Below the pieces are notes generated by a model. That model was not told where the DNA came from. It was given only the letters and a program-made list of their open reading frames with translations, and searched no databases. This document shows positions 35,497-44,495 of a DNA stretch of 64,000 bases, piece by piece. Source of the DNA: Mesorhizobium zhangyense (GTDB lineage: Bacteria > Pseudomonadota > Alphaproteobacteria > Rhizobiales > Rhizobiaceae); NCBI RefSeq assembly GCF_011045115.1, contig NZ_JAAKZG010000007.1:62001-126000 (forward strand), given 5' to 3'. Every line of letters begins with the position of its first letter. The first letter of the stretch is position 1. Made by a program: the position numbers and the translations under genes.

Positions 35497-36471
35497 ATGC
35501 CAACCGGTCCGAAGCAGGGGCGTGTCCAGAACAGCTATGAGAGCGATGAAGGCCTGCTGCGAAGCGGGTTGAAGCTCCGTCATTTGCGCCTGACGGCAGC
35601 ACTCGAAGAGCACGGCCAGATCAGCGCTGCGGCGCATGTCATGAATATTTCGCAGCCGGCAGCGTCGCGCATGATCGCTGAAATCGAAGCGATCCTCGGC
35701 GTCGAAATATGTGAGCGGCTGCCACGCGGCATCCGGCTGACGCCATTCGGCGAGGTTCTGGCGCGGCGCGCGCGGACAATTCTGCTTGAGATGCGCGAGG
35801 TGGACAGGGAAATTTCGGGCTTGAAGCAGGGCACGGGCGGGTCGGTTTTTCTCGGCGCCGTCACGGCTCCGGCAATCGAGCTCGCAGTGCCGGCCATCAG
35901 GAAGGTCAGGCAACGTCATCCGCGCATCGAGATCAGCGTGCAGATCGAGACCAGCGCGGTACTGGCCCGTGAACTGCTGGCGTCACGACATGATTTCATC
36001 ATCGCGCGCATCCCTGACGATCTGAACCCGAGGCTGTTCGAGGCGCGTATCATAGGCGTCGAAAAGGCATGCCTGATTGCGCGCCGCGGTCATCCGCTTT
36101 CGACCGGCAAGACCATCGATCTGGATCAGCTCAGCCACTATGACTGGGTTTTCCAGCCCAGCGGCTCGCTGCTCAGGCAGACTGTGGAAGGCATTTTCGT
36201 CAGCCAGGGCGCGCCGCTGCCGGACCGCATCCTCAACACGAGCTCGCTGCTTCTGACCCTTGTGATGATCGCCCAGTCCGACGCGATCGCGCCGATCGCC
36301 ATCGATGTCGCGCGCTTCGTCAACAGTCGGTCAGGGCTTGCCGGCTCCATCGACATTTTGCCCATACCCTTCGAGATCAATGTGCAGCCCTACAGCCTGA
36401 TCAAGGTTCGCGACCGGACGCTCTCCCCAACTGCCGAAATGCTTTACGAGCAGATATTGCGGGAGATTTGA
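35497..36471 (+). CDS. gbpR: GbpR-type LysR regulator of the chvE locus
   Basis: 324 residues with a winged HTH at about 25-90 (AAAHVMNISQPAASRMIAEIE, LPRGIRLTPFGEVL) and an effector domain to the end. The SQPAASRMI..E and LPRG pattern plus position, divergent from chvE, match GbpR of Agrobacterium, which controls galactose/arabinose-responsive chvE expression. It has a slightly long N-terminal extension. It is convergent with the GntR gene at 36500. Confidence 0.9.
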   Translation: MPTGPKQGRVQNSYESDEGLLRSGLKLRHLRLTAALEEHGQISAAAHVMNISQPAASRMIAEIEAILGVEICERLPRGIRLTPFGEVLARRARTILLEMREVDREISGLKQGTGGSVFLGAVTAPAIELAVPAIRKVRQRHPRIEISVQIETSAVLARELLASRHDFIIARIPDDLNPRLFEARIIGVEKACLIARRGHPLSTGKTIDLDQLSHYDWVFQPSGSLLRQTVEGIFVSQGAPLPDRILNTSSLLLTLVMIAQSDAIAPIAIDVARFVNSRSGLAGSIDILPIPFEINVQPYSLIKVRDRTLSPTAEMLYEQILREI

Positions 36472-36499
36472 CGGCTGCCGCCCTCGAAAGCCTGAAGCG

Positions 36500-37183
36500 T
36501 CAGGAATTGCGCAGATGCCGCTCTACGCTCTGCAGATGAATGCGCATTGCGGCTGCGGCGCCCGCTGTGTCGCGATGGGCGATGGCTTCCACGATCTGGT
36601 CATGCTCGGCGAAACTGTGGTGATCGTCCGGCGGGCGCACCGGGTTTTCGCGCAGCCGGCCCCACGTCACTTCCCGGCGCACGGCATTAAGCGTGTCGAG
36701 AAGACCGAGCAGAAGGCTGTTCTGCGTTGCCTCGCCGATGGTGCGATGAAGCTTGTTGTCCCACAGCTCATAATGCCGCCAACTGGGCGCCTGCCTCGTG
36801 CGGGTGACGCAATTGCGCATTTCCGCCACCAATGCAGGCGTTGCGTTGAGCGCTGCGCACCGGGCGATCTCAGGCTCGAAGGCGATGCGTGCGCCCATAA
36901 CTTCGATCGGATTGGTGCGTCGTGCCATAGCGGTGACATCGGCCACCGTGTCGATGGGCCGGCTGCCGGTAAAGGTGCCCTTGCCGACATGACGCCACAA
37001 CTGCCCTTCGGCCTCAAGCGCCGCCAGCGCCTTGCGCAACGCGGCGCGCCCCAGATCGAGCGTTTCGGCCAGCTCGCGTTCGGGCGGTAGCCGGCCATCG
37101 CTGGGCAACTCCATGCTTGCAAGGAATTGGCGCAGTTTCGTTGCGGCTGCCGTGTCGGCCAGAGTGACGCTCTTTCTAGGCAT
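36500..37183 (-). CDS. GntR family regulator, FadR/FCD subfamily (divergent from NitT/TauT importer)
   Basis: 227 residues. GntR HTH (about 15-75; LPPERELAETLDLGRAALRKALAALEAEGQL) and FCD domain with the metal-site pattern ELWDNKLHRTIGEATQN (Asp and His) and late His residues. It is divergent from the importer operon at 37460, and its own start lies 7 nt from a palindrome at 37190-37211, so it most likely represses both directions. Confidence 0.92.
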   Translation of the reverse strand: MPRKSVTLADTAAATKLRQFLASMELPSDGRLPPERELAETLDLGRAALRKALAALEAEGQLWRHVGKGTFTGSRPIDTVADVTAMARRTNPIEVMGARIAFEPEIARCAALNATPALVAEMRNCVTRTRQAPSWRHYELWDNKLHRTIGEATQNSLLLGLLDTLNAVRREVTWGRLRENPVRPPDDHHSFAEHDQIVEAIAHRDTAGAAAAMRIHLQSVERHLRNS

Positions 37184-37189
37184 TTTTCA

Positions 37190-37211
37190 AAACCAATTAC
37201 TATATTGGTTT
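37190..37211. promoter_or_regulatory. Palindromic operator candidate for the GntR regulator at 36500
   Basis: AAACCAAT (37190-37197) and ATTGGTTT (37204-37211) form a perfect 8-bp dyad with a 6-nt AT spacer. It lies 7 nt upstream of the gntR start. CCAATTGG near 37229 and GAATTGG near 37410 in the same gap may be half-sites. The remaining gap to 37459 is AT-rich with no gene. Confidence 0.65.
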
Positions 37212-37459
37212 GATATATAGCCGGCCTCCAATTGGCTGTCAATCACGTCAGTGAAGAGTTGGTCGCTGACTTTGTAAACTTATTATCTTATTGATTATAT
37301 TTACCTATTATCGCTCTAAGGCAATGCAGGCAATCGATCTACGTCATGCGCCGACATCGCGACGTTGACATGCCGTGAAAAATCAATCTAGATTAATCTG
37401 TAATTGATATCGAATTGGTCTTGGAGGAGCGTTCGATGTTCAAGCTGGGAGGAGAAAAC

Positions 37460-38455
37460 ATGCACGGGTTGATCGACAAGTTTAGAAACATTACAGCCGT
37501 CTTCACGTTTGGAACTCTTTTGGTTGCCGCGCCGGTGTCTGCGCTGGCCGATCCGGTTCGGATCGCCTTCGGCGATATTGCGACGGTTGAATCACTGCAT
37601 CTGCTGGTCGCCTTCGAACGCGCCAAGGAAGCCGGTGTGGACCTTCAGGTGACGTATCTCAAATCCGAAGACATTGCGGCTCAGGCCGTGGTCGGCGGGC
37701 AAGCAGACATTGGTGTCGGTGGGCCTTACTCGCTTATCCAGAAGGTCAAGGCGCCCGTCCGCATGTTCCTGCAGCTGAGCCAGTTGCGGTTCTACCCGGT
37801 GGTCAATTCAGAGTTCTACAAGGACTGGAAAGATCTGGACGGCCAGGAAATCGCCGTCCACTCGCGCGGTTCGGGCACCGAAGCGATCATGCGCCTGATG
37901 GCCGATACGCACGGCATCAAATATTCCAACTTCTCCTATGTGCCGGGTGCCGAAGTGCGTACCGGCGCTCTCCTGCAAGGCAACGTCAAGGCGACAATCG
38001 TGGACTCGTCAGGCAAGCGCATCCTTGAAGACAAGGCGCCGGGCAAATTCGTCTTCCTGCCGCTCGGCGACGTGAGCGCCACCGACGAAGCGCTGTTTGC
38101 CAACACGGCGTTCCTGGAGAAAAATCCTGAAGACGTGGCTAAGCTGGTCGAAGCCATTCTTTCGACCTGGCGCGATATTGCCGCTGATCCCAAGTCGATC
38201 GTCGCGCTGCGCGAAAAATACAATCTGCTGCCGGACGCCACCTCGGATATGGTGGCCGACATCGAACCCTATTTCACCGAGGCAGCCGCCCTCGGCCTGC
38301 CGGTGAATGGCGGTGGCGCGGACGCTGCCAAGGACGATTTCGAGTTCTACACGATCTCGGGTGCTCTCGAAGGCAAGGCCGAGGAACTCAAGGTCGAGGA
38401 CTTCTGGGCGCTCGGACCGCTCGATACCGCTATCGCCAAGCTCGGCACGAAATAG
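37460..38455 (+). CDS. ABC importer substrate-binding protein, NitT/TauT (SsuA-like) family
   Basis: 331 residues from the ATG at 37460, which has GGGAGGAG at ideal spacing and yields a normal signal peptide (cleavage after VSALA). An ATG at 37436 also has a GGAGGAG site and would add 8 residues. The mature part starts DPVRIAFGDIATVESLHLLVAFE, with GGQADIGVGGPYSLI typical of sulfonate/nitrate/taurine/pyrimidine-type binding proteins. First gene of a five-gene operon. The ligand is unknown; the FAH-type enzyme at the operon end hints at an aromatic or keto-acid-related compound. Confidence 0.9.
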   Translation: MHGLIDKFRNITAVFTFGTLLVAAPVSALADPVRIAFGDIATVESLHLLVAFERAKEAGVDLQVTYLKSEDIAAQAVVGGQADIGVGGPYSLIQKVKAPVRMFLQLSQLRFYPVVNSEFYKDWKDLDGQEIAVHSRGSGTEAIMRLMADTHGIKYSNFSYVPGAEVRTGALLQGNVKATIVDSSGKRILEDKAPGKFVFLPLGDVSATDEALFANTAFLEKNPEDVAKLVEAILSTWRDIAADPKSIVALREKYNLLPDATSDMVADIEPYFTEAAALGLPVNGGGADAAKDDFEFYTISGALEGKAEELKVEDFWALGPLDTAIAKLGTK

Positions 38456-38465
38456 GGCAGGCGGA

Positions 38466-39299
38466 ATGTCTTCATCGCTCAAACTGATCGATGTGACCGG
38501 GGCCGACAAAGCCCCGGTCAATATCGGCCAAGCTCTCGGTCGCTTATTCGAAAAAGTGCCGGCACTATGGACGCTGGCGTCCTTGGCTCTTCTGTTCGGA
38601 GCCTGGGAGATTGCCGGGCTGGTCCCGATCAGCATCGCCTTTCCGACCTTTACCTCGACTGTCGCCGCCTTCGTGGAGATGGTTCTCGATGGTACGATGG
38701 GTCACGCATACTTCCTGACCTTGCAGCCATTGCTGCTCGGCGTTGCCGTCTCGGCGGTGCTGGGTATCGTGCTCGGCATTCTGATGGGACTGTCGCTCAA
38801 GGCCGAGTGGTTGCTGGCACCCGTCTTCATCGTGCTGCAGGCCGCGCCGATGGCAGCGCTGGTGCCGCTGGTGACGTTCATCTACGGCATCGGGCTGACG
38901 GCGAAGACATTGGCGGTCATCATGCTGGCATTGCCCGTGATCGTGCTGAATTCCTACAAGGCAGTTCGCCACGTCAATCCATCGCTGGTGGCAATGTGCC
39001 GTTCGTTTCAGGGAACGCGCCTCCAGCAGATCATGAAGATCATCATCCCTGACGCGTCTCCGGTCATTTTTGCCGGGCTGCGGCTGGGCATCGCCGCCGG
39101 CTTCATCGGCGTCATGCTGGCCGAGCTGCTGATCACGCCGACCGGCGTCGGCGACCTCATAACCTATCACCGGTCCATCGCGAACTACGCGCATATGTAT
39201 GCGGCGGTGGCATCCATCATCGTCGTATCGACCGTGACGCTTGCGGCCCTGCAGTGGTTCGAGATCCGGTTCCTGCGCCCCGAAAAAAGGAAGAGGTGA
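38466..39299 (+). CDS. ABC importer permease, NitT/TauT type (first of two)
   Basis: 277 residues with about six membrane spans. The EAA-type loop is in MCRSFQGTRLQQIMKIIIPDASP. The start MSSSLKLID is 10 nt after the binding-protein stop; the frame is open further upstream but antisense-like there. It is followed directly by the ATPase. It is only distantly similar to the second permease at 40111, so a heterodimeric channel is likely. Confidence 0.9.
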   Translation: MSSSLKLIDVTGADKAPVNIGQALGRLFEKVPALWTLASLALLFGAWEIAGLVPISIAFPTFTSTVAAFVEMVLDGTMGHAYFLTLQPLLLGVAVSAVLGIVLGILMGLSLKAEWLLAPVFIVLQAAPMAALVPLVTFIYGIGLTAKTLAVIMLALPVIVLNSYKAVRHVNPSLVAMCRSFQGTRLQQIMKIIIPDASPVIFAGLRLGIAAGFIGVMLAELLITPTGVGDLITYHRSIANYAHMYAAVASIIVVSTVTLAALQWFEIRFLRPEKRKR

Positions 39300-39300
39300 C

Positions 39301-40101
39301 ATGCAGCAAGCTGCTCGCTCCACCATAAAAGCCGCCGCTACAAACGATGAGGCGATCGTTCAGGTTCGCGGGATCGACAAGACCTATGGCGACATCGAGG
39401 CGTTGCGCAACGTCGATCTGGAATTCTCACGCGGCAAACTGACCACGCTGCTCGGCCCGTCCGGCTGCGGCAAGACCACGCTGCTCAAGATCATCGCCGG
39501 CCTGGTGCCTGCGACTGCCGGCGAAATCCGGGTCAATGGCCGCGTCGTGACCGGTCCCGGCCCCGAACGCGCTTTCGTATTTCAGGATTTTGCCCTGATG
39601 CCGTGGGCGACCGTCATGCGCAACGTGGCGTTCGGCCTTGAGCTGCGCGGTGTCAACGCTGCCGAACGCAAGCGCATAGCGACCCACTATATCGAGGAAG
39701 TCGGTCTCGTCGGCTTCGAGGACAAGTATCCGCATGAGCTTTCCGGCGGCATGCGCCAGCGCGTCGGCATCGCAAGAGCTTTCTCGGTCAACGCCGACGT
39801 CCTGCTGCTCGACGAGCCGTTCTCGGCAGTTGATGAGCAGAACCGCCGCAAGTTTCAGGAAGACCTCCTGCGGCTGGTCGATCTGGAGAAGAAGACCTTT
39901 ATCTTCGTCACACATTCCATCGAGGAAGCCGTCTATGTTTCCGACCGCATCGTGCTTCTGTCACCGCGTCCGGGTCGCATATCGCAGATCATAGATCCGA
40001 AAATCGACCGGAGCGCTTCGCCCGACGACATCCGCCGTGACCCAGGCTACCTCAACACCGTCGAGGAAATCTGGGACGGGCTCAGGCACTATGTGGATTG
40101 A
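39301..40101 (+). CDS. ABC importer ATPase, NitT/TauT type
   Basis: 266 residues. Walker A is GPSGCGKTT, the Q-loop VFQDFALMPW, the signature LSGGMRQRVGIARAF, Walker B VLLLDEPFSAVD and the switch His is in FVTHSIEEA. An AAGGAAGAGG site precedes the ATG at 39301. It lies between the two permease genes. Confidence 0.94.
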   Translation: MQQAARSTIKAAATNDEAIVQVRGIDKTYGDIEALRNVDLEFSRGKLTTLLGPSGCGKTTLLKIIAGLVPATAGEIRVNGRVVTGPGPERAFVFQDFALMPWATVMRNVAFGLELRGVNAAERKRIATHYIEEVGLVGFEDKYPHELSGGMRQRVGIARAFSVNADVLLLDEPFSAVDEQNRRKFQEDLLRLVDLEKKTFIFVTHSIEEAVYVSDRIVLLSPRPGRISQIIDPKIDRSASPDDIRRDPGYLNTVEEIWDGLRHYVD

Positions 40102-40110
40102 GGCGCGGCC

Positions 40111-40863
40111 ATGACGATTTTCGGTTTTCGCGTTCCGATGATGGCCTCGCTCATCGTATGGGCGATCCTTTGGGAGATCGTCGGTCGGCTCGACCTTATC
40201 TTCCTGATCCCGCCGATGAGTTCCATCATCGAAACCGGTGTGCATCTGGTGCAGACCAATTCCTGGCAGAACGCCTCCATCATCACTCTGCGCAGCTTTG
40301 CCATCGGCATGGCACTGGCGATCGGCATCGGCGTCCCGCTCGGCATATTGATGGGACGGTTCAAGGCGGTCGACAATCTGATGGGCTTGTGGGTCAACAT
40401 GTTCGTCAGCGCGCCGCTGTCGGCACTGGTTCCGGTGCTGATGATCCTCTTCGGTCTCGGCGAAACGACCGTGGTCGTCACGGTATTTCTGTTCGCGGTC
40501 TGGATCATCGTTCTTGACGCGCGGGCAGGGGTGATGCAGGTGCCGCCTTCGCTTATCGAAATGGGCCGAAGCTATGGCGCGAATGGCTGGGTGTTGTTCA
40601 GCAAGATCATCCTTCTGTCTGCCTTGCCGGAGATATTGGCTGGCATCCGCATCGGGCTTATCCGTGGCGTCAAAGGCGTCGTCATCGGCCAGATCCTCGT
40701 CTCGATCGTCGGCTATGGCGAGCTGTTCGAACTCTTCTCCCGCAGCTTTGAAATGGAAAGCTTCTGGGCCTTGACCATCATCCTCTTCGCGGCAGCGATG
40801 CTTCTGTCCGCGCTGATCGAAACCTTCGAAAAACGCATCGAATATTACGCAGGAGCGAGATAA
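40111..40863 (+). CDS. ABC importer permease, NitT/TauT type (second of two)
   Basis: 250 residues with about six membrane spans. The EAA-type loop is in EMGRSYGANGWVLFSKIILLSALPE. Its TAA stop overlaps the next ATG (TAATG at 40861-40865). Most systems of this class have one permease gene, so two with one ATPase is a less common arrangement. Confidence 0.9.
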   Translation: MTIFGFRVPMMASLIVWAILWEIVGRLDLIFLIPPMSSIIETGVHLVQTNSWQNASIITLRSFAIGMALAIGIGVPLGILMGRFKAVDNLMGLWVNMFVSAPLSALVPVLMILFGLGETTVVVTVFLFAVWIIVLDARAGVMQVPPSLIEMGRSYGANGWVLFSKIILLSALPEILAGIRIGLIRGVKGVVIGQILVSIVGYGELFELFSRSFEMESFWALTIILFAAAMLLSALIETFEKRIEYYAGAR

Positions 40864-41567
40864 TGAACGTGCATACAACAACCAACTATCTGTTTGCGCC
40901 GCTGGCCATACCGACGCTGCCAATCGTCGGAAGCGATGCGCTGTTTCCGGTTCACCGTATCTATTGCGTCGGGCGCAACTTTGCCGACCATGCCATCGAG
41001 ATGGGCCATGATCCCAACCGCGAGCCGCCCTTCTTCTTCCAGAAGAACCCGGATACGCTTGTGCTTTCCGGCCAGGATTTCCCCTATCCTTCCCAGACCA
41101 GCGATGTGCATCACGAGATCGAACTGGTGGTGGCGCTGAACAAGGGTGGCACCAACATCCCGCTCGAAAGCGCGATGGATCACGTCTTCGGCTATGGTGT
41201 CGGTCTCGACATGACGCGCCGCGATCTGCAGGGCGAGGCCAAGAAGCTCGGGCGTCCGTGGGAGACCGGCAAGGCATTCGAGGCCTCGGCACCCTGCACG
41301 CCGCTGGTTCCGGCTTCAAAGATCGGTCACCCAACGGCCGGTGCAATCTGGATCAAGGTGAACGGTGAGCTTCGCCAGAGCGGTGATCTCAACCAGATGA
41401 TCTGGAAAGTGCCGGAGATGATTTCCTATCTGTCGGGGCTGTTTACGCTTCAGGCCGGCGATCTGATCTTTGCGGGAACGCCTGCCGGCGTCGGTGCGGT
41501 GGTGCGCGGCGACGAGATGCACGGCGCTGTCGAAGGCGTGGGCGAAATCCGCACCCGCGTCGCCTGA
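40863..41567 (+). CDS. Fumarylacetoacetate hydrolase family protein (fumarylpyruvate-hydrolase-like)
   Basis: 234 residues. VHRIYCVGRNFADHAIEMGHD and PPFFFQKNPDTL are the FAH family start; metal ligands are seen in HHEIELVVAL (the Glu pair) and in GYGVGLDMTRRDLQ (Asp). It resembles fumarylpyruvate hydrolases of gentisate-type pathways and acylpyruvases. It splits a C-C bond next to a keto group in a metal-dependent way. Coupled to the upstream importer by start/stop overlap, it probably acts on a breakdown product of the imported compound; no ring-cleaving dioxygenase is in the window. Confidence 0.88.
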   Translation: MNVHTTTNYLFAPLAIPTLPIVGSDALFPVHRIYCVGRNFADHAIEMGHDPNREPPFFFQKNPDTLVLSGQDFPYPSQTSDVHHEIELVVALNKGGTNIPLESAMDHVFGYGVGLDMTRRDLQGEAKKLGRPWETGKAFEASAPCTPLVPASKIGHPTAGAIWIKVNGELRQSGDLNQMIWKVPEMISYLSGLFTLQAGDLIFAGTPAGVGAVVRGDEMHGAVEGVGEIRTRVA

Positions 41568-41588
41568 CTTTTCAGAGCGATCTAGACT

Positions 41589-41615
41589 GGGCAAGGACTA
41601 AGAAGGTCCTTGCCC
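41589..41615. terminator. Stem-loop between convergent FAH and GntR genes
   Basis: GGGCAAGGAC (41589-41598) and GTCCTTGCCC (41606-41615) form a perfect 10-bp stem with a 7-nt loop. It spans the end of the GntR coding region at 41598. No long T-run. Confidence 0.6.
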
Positions 41616-42380
41616 GATGATCTCATCGGTATTCGCCAACAGTTTGCGAACCGCGCTGCGCGCCGTATTGGGCCGCTGCAAGCGAATGCTCTTCTCTATG
41701 TTCTCATGAAGTTTTTGCGCGCGTTGCAGGCTTTGCCCTTCTCGGGTGACATGCACGAAGAGGTGGTTGAGCGCGGATTCGATCAGCACGCCAAGCGGCA
41801 CGAGCAGATCGTTACCTGATGCGCGCAGGATGGCTACGTGAAATCTGGTATCGGCCTGGGTTCGCTGCTGAAGCGACCCGGCGTGCTCCATATCGTGCAG
41901 CGCCTGGCTGATCTCAGCCATTTGTTCGTCGGTGCGGCGCAGCGCCGCCAAGGCGGTCGCTTCGGGCTCTATGATGTGCCGGAATTCCTGCACCGTCCTG
42001 AGAAAGACTTCGCGATCCGGCGAAGCCGCGTACCAGCTCAAAACATCGCGATCCAAGAGGTTCCAGCGATCACGGGGCTGGACCCGGCTGCCGATTTTCG
42101 GGCGTGAGCTGAGCAGGCCCTTGGCCATCAGCATCTTGATGGCTTCGCGTACCGCCGAGCGGCTGGCGTTGAACATCTCGGTCCAGTTCGCCTCGTTCGG
42201 CAGGATGGTGCCCGGCGGGTAGTCGCCACGAACGATGCGCAGCCCGATCTCGCTGGCCAGTGACGCGGGCACGCTAGATTTTGCGACGCGATCGGAGTTC
42301 GAACCGCCCTTCGGACGCGGCTTGTCCGTGATCGCAGCGCTAGCTGGCTTCCTGGCCTTTCTGGATTTCGGCTCCGCCAT
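41598..42380 (-). CDS. GntR family regulator, FadR/FCD subfamily (sugar-acid type)
   Basis: 260 residues. A basic N-terminal tail of about 30 residues, HTH (about 40-100; LPNEANWTEMFNASRSAVREAIKMLMAKGLL), then an FCD domain with ADTRFHVAILRASGNDLLVPL holding the metal-site Asp and His. The string SASRSAVREAI-like plus GSRVQPRDRWNLLDRDVL is typical of DgoR/galactonate-type regulators. It probably controls the dehydrogenase and sugar-transport genes at 42447-47789 through the TTGTC-type palindromes listed; this is inference. Confidence 0.9.
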   Translation of the reverse strand: MAEPKSRKARKPASAAITDKPRPKGGSNSDRVAKSSVPASLASEIGLRIVRGDYPPGTILPNEANWTEMFNASRSAVREAIKMLMAKGLLSSRPKIGSRVQPRDRWNLLDRDVLSWYAASPDREVFLRTVQEFRHIIEPEATALAALRRTDEQMAEISQALHDMEHAGSLQQRTQADTRFHVAILRASGNDLLVPLGVLIESALNHLFVHVTREGQSLQRAQKLHENIEKSIRLQRPNTARSAVRKLLANTDEIIGQGPS

Positions 42381-42446
42381 ATTTACTCAATTGTCCTTGC
42401 AAGTTTGTGCCGCAGCACGCAGCTGGCGGGATAGATATGGTGCAGA

Positions 42447-43343
42447 TCAACTCTGCCGCACGTATTTCCGCCAACTGTGCTGGGGCCGGAAACCGAGCAA
42501 TTCCCTGACCTTGCGGTTCGCCAGCAGCGTCTCGAATTCGCCGATCTCGCGCTTCAACGGCACCCCAGGATAGAAGCGGTCGAGCAACTCCCTGGTGGGC
42601 AGGTCCGACGACGTGTCATCATTGGCCGCATTGAACACCTGATAGCCGAGACCATCCTTCTCAACCGCAAGATTGGTGATCTGGCCGAGGTCGCGTGCGT
42701 CGATATAGCTCCAGGCGATCCTTTTGCGAAAACCGGGATCGGCAAACCATTTCGGAAACAGGTCATATTCATGCGGCTCGATTACGTTGCCTATGCGCAA
42801 GGCATAGATGTCGGCACCGCTGCGCAGGGCAAAGGCGCGTGCGGTCTGCTCGTTGACGATCTTGGAGAGCGCATAGCTGTCCATCGGATCGACGTCATAT
42901 TCCTCGTCGAGGGGGAAATAGCGCGGGCTACGCGGCTCGTTGGCAAAGACAAGCCCATAGGTGGTCTCGCTCGATGCTATGACGATCTTGCGGACGCCGA
43001 GCTTCACCGCCGCCTCGATCACATTGTAGGTGCCGAGCGCGTTGATGCGGAAGACTTCGTTGTCCGGCGTGATCATGATGCGGGGGATCGCGGCAAAATG
43101 AACGACGGCGTCGATGGGTTGCGGCCGCAATGATGGGTCGAACTCGTGCAGCCCGGTATAGCTCGACAGCGCATTGAAAACCTGCCCGCTGTCGGTGATG
43201 TCTGTGATGAGTGTGCGGACCTTGGGATTGTCGAGCGGCTTGGTGTCGAGATTGAGCACCTGATGGCCTTGTTCGACAAGGTACTGGACGACGTGCCGCC
43301 CGGCCTTGCCGCTGCCTCCGGTGAATATGATCCTCTTCGACAT
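42447..43343 (-). CDS. NAD-dependent epimerase/dehydratase family protein
   Basis: 298 residues of extended-SDR type. The Rossmann motif is TGGSGKAG, with VVHFAAIP, the Ser/Thr in IASSETTYG and catalytic YxxxK in DSYALSKIVNEQ. GGAGG before the ATG at 43343 sets the start; the ATG at 43355 overlaps this site. It is divergent from the dehydrogenase at 43500. Uronate dehydrogenases and sugar epimerases are the likely relatives, in keeping with the sugar-acid neighbourhood. Confidence 0.88.
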   Translation of the reverse strand: MSKRIIFTGGSGKAGRHVVQYLVEQGHQVLNLDTKPLDNPKVRTLITDITDSGQVFNALSSYTGLHEFDPSLRPQPIDAVVHFAAIPRIMITPDNEVFRINALGTYNVIEAAVKLGVRKIVIASSETTYGLVFANEPRSPRYFPLDEEYDVDPMDSYALSKIVNEQTARAFALRSGADIYALRIGNVIEPHEYDLFPKWFADPGFRKRIAWSYIDARDLGQITNLAVEKDGLGYQVFNAANDDTSSDLPTRELLDRFYPGVPLKREIGEFETLLANRKVRELLGFRPQHSWRKYVRQS

Positions 43344-43376
43344 TTTGTCCTCCACATTCTGCGCGATCGGTAGATA

Positions 43377-43387
43377 TTGTCAGACAA
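43377..43387. promoter_or_regulatory. TTGTC-type palindrome, site 1
   Basis: TTGTCAGACAA is a perfect 5-bp dyad about a single centre base, in the 156-nt region between two divergent dehydrogenase genes. It resembles operators of FCD-type GntR regulators. Related sites are at 45807 and 45846. Confidence 0.5.
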
Positions 43388-43499
43388 ACACGGTTTCCGG
43401 GAGCACCACTTCGTCGCAGGCCGCGAGCATGAAGTGGAAGAACGCCGGCGATGCCAGAGCTGAATCCAACGTGCGACAAGGTAAGCAAGGAAGATGAGC

Positions 43500-44420
43500 A
43501 TGACTGCGAACGCAAGCGAACAAATCGGTTTCATCGGCCTTGGCCTCATGGGCCACGGCATGGCGAAGAACATCGTCGAAAAGGGCTATCCGCTGACATT
43601 CCTGGGCCGCAAGAACCGTGCGCCAGCCGAGGATATGATCGCCCGTGGTGCAACCGAGGCCTCCTCGCCGACCGAGGTCGCGGCGCGCTCCACCGTTGTC
43701 TTCATATGCGTCACCGGTTCGCGGCAGGTGGAAGAGATCATTCGCGGAGCGGGCGGGCTCAAGGCCGGACTGAAGCCCGGATCGGTTGTGGTCGACTGCT
43801 CTACAGCCGATCCGGTTTCGACGATGGCGCTTGCCACTGAGCTCGCCGAGCTTGATATCGCCTATGTCGACGCGCCTTTGAGCCGTACGCCGAAGGAGGC
43901 CTGGGAAGGCACGCTGGACACGATGGTCGGCGCTTCCGACGAACTCTTTAAGCGGTTGAAGCCGGTACTGGACACATGGGCCGGGCGCGTCGTTCATATC
44001 GGCGGAACGGGCGATGGCCATCGCATGAAGCTCCTGAACAATTTCGTCTCGCTCGGCTATGCCGCGCTTTACGCCGAAGCCTTGGCGCTGGCGCAGAAAG
44101 TGGGTATTTCGCCATCGCGCTTCGACAGCGTCATACGCAACGGACGCATGGATTGCGGCTTCTACCAGACCTTCATGCGCTGGACGCTGGAAGGCGATCG
44201 TGATGCTCATAAGTTCTCCATCGCCAACGCCTTGAAGGATATGACCTATCTGGAAGCAATGGCTGAATCCGTCGGCATGGCAAATCCGCTCGGCAACGCC
44301 GCCAAGAACTCCTTTGCTGGAGCATCTGCTGCAGGCAAAGCCGACCAGTTCGTTCCAATGCTGGCTACGCATATCGGCAGCGTCAACGGTGTCGACCTGT
44401 CGCCATCAAAGCCGGCTTGA
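43500..44420 (+). CDS. NAD(P)-dependent beta-hydroxyacid dehydrogenase (GarR / 3-hydroxyisobutyrate dehydrogenase family)
   Basis: 306 residues from the ATG at 43500, chosen because AAGGAAG lies at better distance than for 43494. The Rossmann motif is GFIGLGLMGHGMAKN, the substrate loop DAPLSRTP, and the catalytic Lys is in GHRMKLLNNF. The typical DAPVSGG reads DAPLSRTP, so substrate preference may differ from tartronate semialdehyde reductase. It is divergent from the epimerase-type gene and convergent with the binding-protein gene at 44496. Confidence 0.9.
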   Translation: MTANASEQIGFIGLGLMGHGMAKNIVEKGYPLTFLGRKNRAPAEDMIARGATEASSPTEVAARSTVVFICVTGSRQVEEIIRGAGGLKAGLKPGSVVVDCSTADPVSTMALATELAELDIAYVDAPLSRTPKEAWEGTLDTMVGASDELFKRLKPVLDTWAGRVVHIGGTGDGHRMKLLNNFVSLGYAALYAEALALAQKVGISPSRFDSVIRNGRMDCGFYQTFMRWTLEGDRDAHKFSIANALKDMTYLEAMAESVGMANPLGNAAKNSFAGASAAGKADQFVPMLATHIGSVNGVDLSPSKPA

Positions 44421-44454
44421 AGCAGCCTGCGTGACCACAATATCGAAGCGTCGG

Positions 44455-44484
44455 TTCGGGCGTCTGGAAACACAGACGCCCGAA
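44455..44484. terminator. Bidirectional 12-bp stem-loop between convergent genes
   Basis: TTCGGGCGTCTG (44455-44466) and CAGACGCCCGAA (44473-44484) are perfect complements with a 6-nt loop. It lies between the stop codons at 44420 (+) and 44496 (-). Confidence 0.7.
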
Positions 44485-44495
44485 ACGGAATGGAG

